Assembly: GCA_023428245.1 (NCBI GenBank)
Contig: JAEYYX010000129.1
Location: 13,967-77,966 of the forward strand
Direction: 5' to 3'
DNA length: 64,000 nucleotides
Source: Pseudomonadota bacterium
Lineage (GTDB): Bacteria; Myxococcota_A; Polyangia; Polyangiales; Polyangiaceae
Part shown: piece after piece, positions 8,641 through 16,732 of the stretch
How the letters are laid out: each line of letters starts with the position of its first letter
How positions within the stretch are numbered: position 1 is the stretch's first letter
The notes under the pieces: model-generated
Told to the model about the DNA's origin: nothing
The model's input: the letters and a program-made list of their open reading frames with translations, nothing else
Database searches by the model: none
Translations under genes and position numbers: made by a program

Positions 8641-10209
8641 ATGACGGCTCGCCACTATGATGTCGTTGTCCTCGGGCGCAGCCTCGGTTCGCTGCTCTCC
8701 GCGAGTATCTTGGCCAAGCGTGAGCTCAAGGTTCTCGTCCTCGGCCAGCGAACGCGCGCACCCGTGTACACCATCTTCGGGACGCCGCTGCTCCGGCGCA
8801 CCTTCACCCTCCTCTCAGCAACCTCCCCCGTGTTCCGCCGCGCTCTGCAGGAACTCGCCCAGACCCAACGCTTTCGCCGCCGGACCATCGCCGAAAATCC
8901 CATGTTTGGGTTCCTCGGCCCCGGACTCCGCTTCGAAATTCCTCCAGACATCGAGCTCTTCACGCGCGAGATTGAGCGCGAATTTCCCGAGATCCAGCAG
9001 GTCATCGCTGAAATTTACGGAGCGATCTCCGACTCGAATGCCAAGATTGATGCGGTCTTTGAGAAGCCGGCGATCTGGCCGCCAGCAACGTTTCTGGAGC
9101 GACTCGAGACCGGCCGCTACGCGAGCCATCTACCCATCGGAGACGCGAGCGATTCCGTTGACGAACTGCCTTTTCGGCTGCCCACGGGACATCCTTACCG
9201 GGAGATCCTTGAGCTCCCGGCTTTTTTCGGGACACCGCTTGGCATTGAACCTTCGGACCTGAGTCCGTTCTCCTTGGCTCGCTTGCACGGCGCGTGGGCT
9301 CGAGGGGTCTATTCGCTCCCCGGCGGCGAGCAGGAGTTCGCTTCCTTCTTGATGGAGCGGATCGAGAGTCACGGAGGGACCTGTCGCCTCGACGGACGGG
9401 TCACACGCATCGTGACGCGGCGCGGCCACGTGGTCGGGATTGAAGAAGACTTCTCCGAGTCCATGACCGGAACCGACGCGATCGTCACCGACTCCACGGG
9501 AGAAGATATCGCGTCTCTCTGTGAAGCGTCCGAAATTCGGAAGAACGCGCGGGAGGTCTGGCCTCATGTTTCGGTGCTCGGCGGCCACTTCGTCGTCAGC
9601 GCGGTGCTCCCGGACCGAGCGATCCCTGCCCCCCTCGCGGCGCATTCTTTCCTCGCCGCGCCCGGATCCCATTTGCCCGCCCTTTACCTCGAACGCCGCT
9701 CTCTGCTCTCGCTCGCGCCGGGTGGCTCAGAGGAGCTCGCAGGGAAGACGCTGCTCACTGCTGAGTGCGTCTGTCCCGAGGGACGCGATCTCTTGGGCAT
9801 GAGAGACGCCGTACTGGCCTCCTTGCGCGCCTACATCCCCTTCTTCGAAGAGAACGTCGAGCTTGTCGACAGCCCTCACGATGGACTGCCGGCCGTGAGC
9901 TTCGAAGGCACAGGGCAAGAGCGAAGAAAGAAGGAGATCGATCGGGTTCACTTTGGGCTCATCGCACCCGCCGTCGAGCCGATGAGGCCTCGCTACGAGA
10001 TCACTCCGCTCGGATTCAAAGGACTCGCCGGAGAGCCTCTGCGTGGCCCGGTCGATGGGACTTTCTTGGTAGGGCCAACAGTCCTGCCCACCCTCGGCCA
10101 AGAGGGCGAAGCTCTCGCCGCGCTCAGCGTGGCCCATCTACTGACCCGCCGCGACGCGTCCCGGCAGCGCATGAGACGGCAGCTCTGGAACAAGACGGAG
10201 ACCCCCTAA
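8641..10209 (+). CDS. FAD/NAD(P)-binding oxidoreductase, phytoene-desaturase-like, substrate unknown
   Basis: A 522-residue protein with an N-terminal dinucleotide fold whose glycine motif is divergent (VVVLGRSLGSLLSASILA, a serine where GxGxxG has its second glycine). A central SLPGGEQEFASFL followed by GRVTRIVTRRGHVVGIE matches the substrate-loop/second FAD strand layout of the phytoene-dehydrogenase/amine-oxidase superfamily. The C-terminus has GTFLVGPTVLPTLGQEGE, resembling the flavin-contacting end. No carotenoid genes are nearby, and its place between purN and rsmD (gaps of 5 and 1 bases) gives no pathway clue. The weakened FAD motif means it may bind the cofactor differently or be a non-catalytic relative. 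Confidence 0.75.
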   Translation: MTARHYDVVVLGRSLGSLLSASILAKRELKVLVLGQRTRAPVYTIFGTPLLRRTFTLLSATSPVFRRALQELAQTQRFRRRTIAENPMFGFLGPGLRFEIPPDIELFTREIEREFPEIQQVIAEIYGAISDSNAKIDAVFEKPAIWPPATFLERLETGRYASHLPIGDASDSVDELPFRLPTGHPYREILELPAFFGTPLGIEPSDLSPFSLARLHGAWARGVYSLPGGEQEFASFLMERIESHGGTCRLDGRVTRIVTRRGHVVGIEEDFSESMTGTDAIVTDSTGEDIASLCEASEIRKNAREVWPHVSVLGGHFVVSAVLPDRAIPAPLAAHSFLAAPGSHLPALYLERRSLLSLAPGGSEELAGKTLLTAECVCPEGRDLLGMRDAVLASLRAYIPFFEENVELVDSPHDGLPAVSFEGTGQERRKKEIDRVHFGLIAPAVEPMRPRYEITPLGFKGLAGEPLRGPVDGTFLVGPTVLPTLGQEGEALAALSVAHLLTRRDASRQRMRRQLWNKTETP

Positions 10210-10210
10210 C

Positions 10211-10786
10211 ATGCGCATCATCGCGGGGGAGTTTCGTGGACGCAGGCTAGTCGCTCCGAGCGGCCCCGCCACCCGCCCCACGACCGATCGCGTACGCGAG
10301 GCGTGGTTTTCGATGATTGGGCGGCCCGGTCGCCTCGCTGTGGACCTCTACGCGGGGACCGGAGCGCTCGGCTTCGAGGCGCTGTCCCGGGGTGCGGAGC
10401 GCGTCTTCTTCGTCGAGCGCAGAAGGCCCGCTCTGATCGCCATCCGCAAGAACGCTGAAGCCCTCGGCGTGAGCGAGCGCATCCGCATCCTCTCGGTCGA
10501 CGTCGCAGACGCCCGGCCCGCGCTGCTCAGGGAGGGACCGTTCGACCTGATCATGGCCGATCCTCCCTGGACCGACTTCGACGCCGCTCAAGCGGCGCTT
10601 CGGCGCCTGGTCCGAACCGACCTGCTGACGGAAGACGGGCTCGCGGTCCTCGGCCACCCTCGCAAGACGACCCTTGAACTGCCCCCCGAATCCGGGCTCG
10701 AAGTTCGAAAAACGCGCAACTGGGGGGACTCCGCCGCCACCTTTTACGAGCAAAGACGCAAGGCCGAATCGACAGCCGAGAGCTGA
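10211..10786 (+). CDS. rsmD: 16S rRNA (guanine-966-N2)-methyltransferase RsmD
   Basis: RsmD methylates G966 of 16S rRNA in the assembling 30S subunit. It opens with the family signature MRIIAGEFRGRRL, then RPTTDRVREAWFSMI. The SAM-binding motif I is VDLYAGTGALGFEALSRG (about 44-61), and the catalytic motif IV is DPPW at 117-120, within the (N/D)PP(Y/F/W) range. It is 191 residues long, as expected. It starts one base after the FAD-protein stop and ends the purM-led run; the next gene belongs to a different system 98 bases on. Confidence 0.95.
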   Translation: MRIIAGEFRGRRLVAPSGPATRPTTDRVREAWFSMIGRPGRLAVDLYAGTGALGFEALSRGAERVFFVERRRPALIAIRKNAEALGVSERIRILSVDVADARPALLREGPFDLIMADPPWTDFDAAQAALRRLVRTDLLTEDGLAVLGHPRKTTLELPPESGLEVRKTRNWGDSAATFYEQRRKAESTAES

Positions 10787-10884
10787 AATCCGGCTCCAGT
10801 TTGCGAAGAAACATATTAGAAACCAATTCTCCGAGCTCCCGAAGCAAGTCACTGGCAGTCTCACTTTCGGAAGAACCAGGTTTC

Positions 10885-12321
10885 ATGGACTTCGCACAAT
10901 ACGACCCGCAAGGCCCCGATTTTTTTGACGAGATCTTCGAGGCAACCGGCACGCCGCGCCCCGGGTTCAAGCCACTGATCCAGGGCCTCGCCGATCTAGG
11001 TCAGGAGAAGATCCTGGCTCGCCAAAAAGCGGCCGAGCAGGCCCTGCTCAAGGCAGGCATCACATTCACCCTCGGCGACTCCGGAGATAACGAGCGCATC
11101 TTCCCCTTCGACATCATTCCGAGAGTCGTCGGCGCGAAGGACTGGGAGCGCATCGAGCTCGGCATCAAGCAACGACTGCTCGCGCTCAACCTGTTCTTGT
11201 CGGATGTCTACGGCGACCAAAAAATCATCAAGGACAAGGTTGTTCCCCGAGAGCTCATCGAGACCTGCAACGACTTCCGAAAGCCTTGTGTCGGCTTGAA
11301 GCCGCCCCGCGGGATCTGGTGCCACATCAGCGGCACCGATCTGGTTCGGGACAAGACCGGCGAGTTCGTGGTTCTGGAGGATAACGTGCGCTGCCCTTCG
11401 GGCGTGAGCTATGTGCTCGAGAACCGTCAAATCCTCAAGAGAACTCTTCCGCGCATCTTCGAGCAACTCTCGATACGGCCCGTCGACGACTATCCGATGC
11501 GCCTCCTCGACATGCTGCGTCATCTCGCATCCGAGAGAGCAGTGAATCCGCGCGTGGTCGTCTTGACCCCCGGTCGCTTCAACAGCGCCTACTTCGAGCA
11601 TGCCTTCTTGGCCCAGCAGATGGGCGTCGACCTCGTCCAGTCCGACGACCTTCTAACCCGTGATGATTTCGTGTATATGCGCACCACACGCGGTCTCGAG
11701 CGGGTCGACGTGATCTACCGCCGCATCGGAGACGACTTCCTCGACCCGGAGGTGTTCCGCCCCGATTCGCTCCTCGGCATCCCGGGCGTGATGCGCTCTT
11801 ACCTGAAGGGCAATGTCGCGATTGCCAACGCGCCGGGAACGGGCGTCGCCGACGACAAGGCCGTCTACGCCTACGTTGAAGATATCATCCGCTATTACCT
11901 GAACGAAGATCCGATTCTCCGGAACGTGCCGACCTACGTATGCTCCCGAGAAAAGGACCGCGCCTACGTGCTCGAACACCTGGAGGAACTCGTCGTCAAA
12001 GCCACCGACGGAGCCGGCGGCTACGGAATGTTGATTGGTCCGCACTCCACCGCGAGCGAACGTGAGGTTTTCCATGAGCGCGTCCGGAGCAATCCCCGCG
12101 GCTACATCGCACAACCGACTCTCTCGCTCTCCCGTGTCCCGACCCTGATCGGTCAACATTGTGAACCTCGTCACGTCGACCTGCGTCCCTTCGCCCTCTG
12201 TGGCGCAGGGGTCTACGTGCAACCCGGCGGGCTCACCCGCGTCGCGCTGAAAAAGGGCTCGCTTGTGGTCAACTCATCACAAGGCGGCGGTAGCAAGGAC
12301 ACCTGGGTGCTCTCAAAATAA
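10885..12321 (+). CDS. Circularly permuted ATP-grasp type 2 protein (COG2308)
   Basis: A 478-residue protein of the circularly permuted ATP-grasp family found with alpha-E and transglutaminase proteins. Characteristic segments are LFLSDVYGDQKIIKD, VVLEDNVRCPSGVSYVLENR, VVVLTPGRFNSAYFEHAFLA, VIYRRIGDDFLDPE and ATDGAGGYGMLIGP, the last probably the ATP-binding glycine loop. ATP-grasp enzymes join a carboxylate to an amine or thiol through an acyl phosphate; for this family a peptide or amide ligation has been predicted, but the substrate is unknown. The start at 10885 gives the family-like MDFAQYDPQG; the frame is open upstream without homology. It leads the first copy of the doubled system and is paralogous to the N-terminal half of the gene at 16733. 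Confidence 0.88.
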   Translation: MDFAQYDPQGPDFFDEIFEATGTPRPGFKPLIQGLADLGQEKILARQKAAEQALLKAGITFTLGDSGDNERIFPFDIIPRVVGAKDWERIELGIKQRLLALNLFLSDVYGDQKIIKDKVVPRELIETCNDFRKPCVGLKPPRGIWCHISGTDLVRDKTGEFVVLEDNVRCPSGVSYVLENRQILKRTLPRIFEQLSIRPVDDYPMRLLDMLRHLASERAVNPRVVVLTPGRFNSAYFEHAFLAQQMGVDLVQSDDLLTRDDFVYMRTTRGLERVDVIYRRIGDDFLDPEVFRPDSLLGIPGVMRSYLKGNVAIANAPGTGVADDKAVYAYVEDIIRYYLNEDPILRNVPTYVCSREKDRAYVLEHLEELVVKATDGAGGYGMLIGPHSTASEREVFHERVRSNPRGYIAQPTLSLSRVPTLIGQHCEPRHVDLRPFALCGAGVYVQPGGLTRVALKKGSLVVNSSQGGGSKDTWVLSK

Positions 12322-12343
12322 CCGATTTCAAAGACCGCATCTC

Positions 12344-13294
12344 ATGTTAAGCCGAGTCGCAGACGCCATCTACTGGGCCAGTCGCTACGTCGAAAGAGCC
12401 GAGAACGTAGCGCGCTTCATCAACGTCAATCTCGATCTGATGCTCGACAGCGCGTCCATCGAGAGGCACTCCTGGGCTCCGCTCGTCGCCACGACGGGCG
12501 ACAAGGAGTGGTACGACGCTCGCTACGAAGATTCGAGCCCGCAGAACGTGGCGCGCTTTCTGAGCTTCGATCGCTCCTATCCGAACAGCATTATCTCGTC
12601 GGTCCGCGCCGCCCGAGAGAACGCGCGCACCGTACGCGACGTGATTTCGCGAGAGATGTGGGAGCAGGTCAACGCCCTTTACTTGATGGTCATGGAGGCG
12701 AGCCAGAAGAAAGAAAGCGAACCTGATGACCTCGCCAGCTTCTACGATCAGGTCAAGCTTGCAGGGACGAACTATGCTGGCGCCACCGACGCGACGTTGA
12801 CTCACGGCGAAGCGTGGCATTTCTCGCGGCTCGGCCGAATGCTTGAGCGTGCCGACAAGACCTCGCGCATCCTCGACGTCCGTTCCTTCATCCTGATGCC
12901 TGTCTTTTCCGACAGCGGCACCTCAGTAGACGAGGTCGGTTGGACTGCGCTCTTGAACTCGGCTTCCGCGCTGCAGATGTATCGGCAGCTCTATCACACC
13001 ATTTCGCCGCAGAACGTCGCGTCTTTCCTGCTGCTTGATGCAAACTTCCCTCGCTCGATCCGGCACTGCGTCCACCACGCGCAGGAGAGCCTCCACGCGA
13101 TCACTGGCACCCCGAGGGGCGGCTACCTCACGGAAGATGAACGCATCGTAGGACTCCTCCGCTCAAGCCTCGATTACGCGCAAATCGAGACGATCATGGA
13201 GGTCGGCCTCCATAACTATCTCGACGAACTCCAGACCAACCTGAACTCCGCGGGCAGCGCCATTCGACAACACTTCTTCACCGTCACGGCATAA
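12344..13294 (+). CDS. Alpha-E domain protein (DUF403, COG2307)
   Basis: A 316-residue all-helical protein of the alpha-E family. It begins with the family signature MLSRVADAIYWASRYVERAENVARF and contains SVRAARENARTVRD, the HFSRLGRMLERADKTSRILD repeat of the same motif, and FLLLDANFPRSIRHCV. No catalytic residues are evident, so it is usually regarded as a helper or scaffold for the adjacent ATP-grasp and transglutaminase. It follows the ATP-grasp gene by 22 bases and precedes the large transglutaminase by 2 bases. It corresponds to the C-terminal half of the fused protein at 16733-19216. Confidence 0.88.
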   Translation: MLSRVADAIYWASRYVERAENVARFINVNLDLMLDSASIERHSWAPLVATTGDKEWYDARYEDSSPQNVARFLSFDRSYPNSIISSVRAARENARTVRDVISREMWEQVNALYLMVMEASQKKESEPDDLASFYDQVKLAGTNYAGATDATLTHGEAWHFSRLGRMLERADKTSRILDVRSFILMPVFSDSGTSVDEVGWTALLNSASALQMYRQLYHTISPQNVASFLLLDANFPRSIRHCVHHAQESLHAITGTPRGGYLTEDERIVGLLRSSLDYAQIETIMEVGLHNYLDELQTNLNSAGSAIRQHFFTVTA

Positions 13295-13296
13295 AA

Positions 13297-16200
13297 ATGG
13301 CTATTCGAGTCTCTCTGGACCACAGTACGACCTACCGTTACGAGCGCCCGGTCACGCTCAGTCCACAGATCATTCGCCTTCGACCCGCGCCCCATAACCG
13401 CACCCCTATTCACCACTACTCCCTCGACATTTCGCCGCGCGAGCACTTCATCAACTGGCAGCAAGATCCGAACGGGAATTTCCTCGCTCGCGTCGTGTTC
13501 CCGGAGAAGGTCGATCACTTCCGGATCTCGGTGAGCCTGGTCGCCGATCTCGACGCCTACAACCCCTTCGATTTCTTCCTCGAAGAGTACGCCCAGAAGT
13601 TCCCTTTCGAGTATTCGGCTCGCGACCGCACCGAGCTCGCCCCCTTCCTGATCAAAGAGCCCGCCTCTGACGCTCTCCTCGCCTTCATGGCGCGGGTAGA
13701 CCGGAGTCAACGGGGCACGGTCGACTTCCTCGTCGACCTGAATCGTCTCGTGGCAGACTCCGTCGCTTACGTGATCCGTATGGAACCGGGCGTGCAGACG
13801 CCCGAGGAAACGCTGACGCTCGGCCGAGGCTCTTGTCGCGACTCATCGTGGCTCCTGGTGCAAGCCTGCCGGCAGCTCGGTTTGGCGGCTCGCTTCGTCT
13901 CCGGTTACCTGGTCCAGCTCGAGCCCGATGAGGTCCCGCTCGAAGGCCCCCGAGGCCCGACCGAGGATTTCACGGATCTCCACGCTTGGTGTGAGGTGTT
14001 CGTGCCGGGCGCGGGCTGGATCGGTCTCGACCCGACGAGCGGCCTCCTAGCTTCCGAGGGGCATATCCCCGTCGCGTGTACGCCCGAGCCCTCGTCAGCC
14101 GCGCCGATCGAAGGATTCGCCGAGAAGGCCGACAGCACCTTCGATTTTTCAATGAATGTGACGCGCGTCGTCAACGTTCCGCGCATCACGAAGCCGTACG
14201 CCGACGAAGCCTGGAAAGCCATCTTGGCGCAGGGCTACCAGGTGGACGAAGTCCTAAAGGGGGAGGACCTCCGCCTCACGATGGGTGGCGAGCCAACATT
14301 CGTCAGTATCGACGAACCAGACGCTCCCGAGTGGAATGTCGCAGCCCTTGGCGGAAACAAGTTCACGCTCGCCGATCGCCTTGCCCGCAAGCTTCATCCA
14401 CTGTGGAACCCGGGAGGCTTCTTCCATCACGGACAAGGCAAGTGGTACCCGGGAGAACAGCTTCCGCGCTGGGCGATCTCGCTCGTGTCACGAAAAGACG
14501 GGGAGCCAGTTTGGGGCGATATCGATCGCTTCGCGAAGCCAGACGAAAGCCTTGGCCATACGAGCGCTGAAGCAGAGCTCTTCATCCAGGAGCTCATCAA
14601 GATTCTCGGCGTCAAGAGCGACGGGCTCATGCCCGCCTACGAGGACCTCTGGTACTACATGTGGCGGGAGAAACGCCTGCCCCAAAACGTCGATCCGCTG
14701 AAAAGCAACATCGACGATCCGCTCGAACGAGAGCGACTTCGCCGCGTCTTCCACCAAGGCCTCAGCCACGTGGTCGGCTACGCCCTCCCTCTCGCTCACA
14801 ACGGGTTCACCTTTTACTCCGGAAGTTGGTTCCTGCGTCACCAGCACTGCTTCTTGATTCCCGGCGACTCACCGATGGGCTTCCGCCTGCCACTCGACTC
14901 AATCCTCTGGGAAAAAGCGGGAGATCGCCTCGAAGATTATCCGGTCGACCCTACAGTCGAGCTACCCCCACTCCCGTCCCGCGAGCAGCTCGCGAGAAGA
15001 GAGGCGACCCCCCCGCCGATTTCCTACCAGTCCCGCTTCTCGTCTGCGCACAAGCTGGTCTCGAGAGGGCCAGGGGCACTCGGCGACGGCACTCAAAGCA
15101 GCGAGGGGCTACCGTCAGCCGGAACAACGCCCGGTGCCTTTCCGGGGGGGATCGTGCGAACGGCGCTCTGCGCGGAAGCGCGGGAGGGGATCCTGCGTGT
15201 ATTCATGCCTCCGTTCCAACGCACGGAGATCTACCTCGAACTCGTAAGTGCCATCGAACTAGCCGCCACAAATCTCAACCTCAAGCTCTTGCTCGAGGGC
15301 TATCCGCCTCCAAACGATCCTCGTCTCCGCGTCACCAAGATTACTCCCGACCCCGGTGTCATCGAGGTCAACGTGCCGCCGACGTCGACGTTCGGTGAGC
15401 TCGTGGAGCAGACCGAGCAGCTCTATGAGAGCGCTCGGCAGGTCCGCCTGACGGCTGAGAAGTTCGAAGTGGACGGAAAGCACATCGGCTCAGGCGGCGG
15501 GAATCACCTGACGCTCGGAGCCGACTACACGCTCGACAGCCCGTTCCTCCGGCGCCCCGACCTCTTACGCAGCTTGATCTCCTTCTGGCACAATCACCCT
15601 GCGCTCTCTTTCTTGTTCGCGGGCCAGTTCATTGGGCCGACTTCTCAAGCTCCCCGCGTCGACGAGGCCAGAAACGACGCCGTCTACGAGCTTGAGGTCG
15701 CGTTCAAGGAGCTCGAGCGCCAGGGCACCTCTCCGCCTCCGTGGATTGTCGATCGGCTCCTCAGGAACATCCTAGTCGACGTCACCGGCAACACTCACCG
15801 CACCGAATTCTGCATCGACAAGCTCTATTCGCCGGACTCCTCTACTGGCCGACTCGGGCTCCTCGAGATGCGAGCCTTCGAGATGCCGCCGCATCATAGG
15901 ATGGCCACGGCTCAGCATCTCCTGCTCCGCTCAGTGCTCGCTGCATTCAGCAAGGACCCTTACAAAGAAGAGCTAGTTAAATGGGGCACGTCGCTGCACG
16001 ACAAGTTCATGTTGCCGCATTTCGTTCGGCGGGATCTCTCAGATGCTCTCCGCTACTTGAATGAGCGCGGGCTTCATCTGGATCCGGAGTGGTTCGATCC
16101 CCACTACCAATTCCGCTTCCCCTTCTACGGAAAGGTCACCTCGGACGATATCTTCCTCGAGCTCCGCGGCGCCCTCGAGCCCTGGCACGTGCTCGGCGAG

Positions 16201-16662
16201 GAAACCTCCGTGGCGGGTCAGGCGCGCTACGTCGACTCCTCTCTCGAGCGCATTCAGGTGCGCGTGCGGGGCGCGACCCCCGGCCGCCACTCCGTCACCT
16301 GCAACGGTACACTCGTACCCCTACACCCCACGGGCACTCACGGCGAGTATGTCGCTGGCGTGCGCTACCGCGCCTGGCAGCCGCCCTCCTGTCTCCATCC
16401 CACGATCGGGATCCACAGCCCCTTACACTTCTCCGTGTATGACCGCTGGAACCAAAGAGCGATCTTCGGGTGCACCTATCACGTCGTACATCCCGGAGGA
16501 CGCTCAGCAGAAGAACGACCCGTGAATGCGGCTGCCGCAGAAAGTCGCCGCATCGCGCGCTTCGACGCCGCAGGGCATACGGCTGGCCGTTACGTGCCAG
16601 AGTGCTGGGGAGTCAACCCTCACTTCCCGATGACCCTGGACCTACGCCGCTTCGGTGGGTAG
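13297..16662 (+). CDS. Transglutaminase-like protease fused to DUF2126
   Basis: An 1121-residue two-part protein. Residues 1-270 are a bacterial transglutaminase-like N-terminus and core with a full Cys-His-Asp triad: C180 in GRGSCRD, H229 in DLHAW and D245 in GLDPT. From about residue 300 to the end lies a DUF2126 region (LRLTMGGEPTFVS, HGQGKWYPGEQLPRW, RTALCAEAREGILRVFMPP, GGGNHLTLGG-like GSGGGNHLTLGADY, RTEFCIDKLYSPDS, LLEMRAFEMPPH). The family combination is known from clusters with ATP-grasp and alpha-E proteins, where the transglutaminase part is expected to act as a peptidase or transamidase. No signal peptide is visible, so it is probably cytosolic. Confidence 0.88.
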   Translation: MAIRVSLDHSTTYRYERPVTLSPQIIRLRPAPHNRTPIHHYSLDISPREHFINWQQDPNGNFLARVVFPEKVDHFRISVSLVADLDAYNPFDFFLEEYAQKFPFEYSARDRTELAPFLIKEPASDALLAFMARVDRSQRGTVDFLVDLNRLVADSVAYVIRMEPGVQTPEETLTLGRGSCRDSSWLLVQACRQLGLAARFVSGYLVQLEPDEVPLEGPRGPTEDFTDLHAWCEVFVPGAGWIGLDPTSGLLASEGHIPVACTPEPSSAAPIEGFAEKADSTFDFSMNVTRVVNVPRITKPYADEAWKAILAQGYQVDEVLKGEDLRLTMGGEPTFVSIDEPDAPEWNVAALGGNKFTLADRLARKLHPLWNPGGFFHHGQGKWYPGEQLPRWAISLVSRKDGEPVWGDIDRFAKPDESLGHTSAEAELFIQELIKILGVKSDGLMPAYEDLWYYMWREKRLPQNVDPLKSNIDDPLERERLRRVFHQGLSHVVGYALPLAHNGFTFYSGSWFLRHQHCFLIPGDSPMGFRLPLDSILWEKAGDRLEDYPVDPTVELPPLPSREQLARREATPPPISYQSRFSSAHKLVSRGPGALGDGTQSSEGLPSAGTTPGAFPGGIVRTALCAEAREGILRVFMPPFQRTEIYLELVSAIELAATNLNLKLLLEGYPPPNDPRLRVTKITPDPGVIEVNVPPTSTFGELVEQTEQLYESARQVRLTAEKFEVDGKHIGSGGGNHLTLGADYTLDSPFLRRPDLLRSLISFWHNHPALSFLFAGQFIGPTSQAPRVDEARNDAVYELEVAFKELERQGTSPPPWIVDRLLRNILVDVTGNTHRTEFCIDKLYSPDSSTGRLGLLEMRAFEMPPHHRMATAQHLLLRSVLAAFSKDPYKEELVKWGTSLHDKFMLPHFVRRDLSDALRYLNERGLHLDPEWFDPHYQFRFPFYGKVTSDDIFLELRGALEPWHVLGEETSVAGQARYVDSSLERIQVRVRGATPGRHSVTCNGTLVPLHPTGTHGEYVAGVRYRAWQPPSCLHPTIGIHSPLHFSVYDRWNQRAIFGCTYHVVHPGGRSAEERPVNAAAAESRRIARFDAAGHTAGRYVPECWGVNPHFPMTLDLRRFGG

Positions 16663-16732
16663 GTTGAAAGGACCTGCCACAACGTGAGAGCTCCGGGAGC
16701 CGCTCCGGCTACCTCCCGCCTCGAAGGTCCCC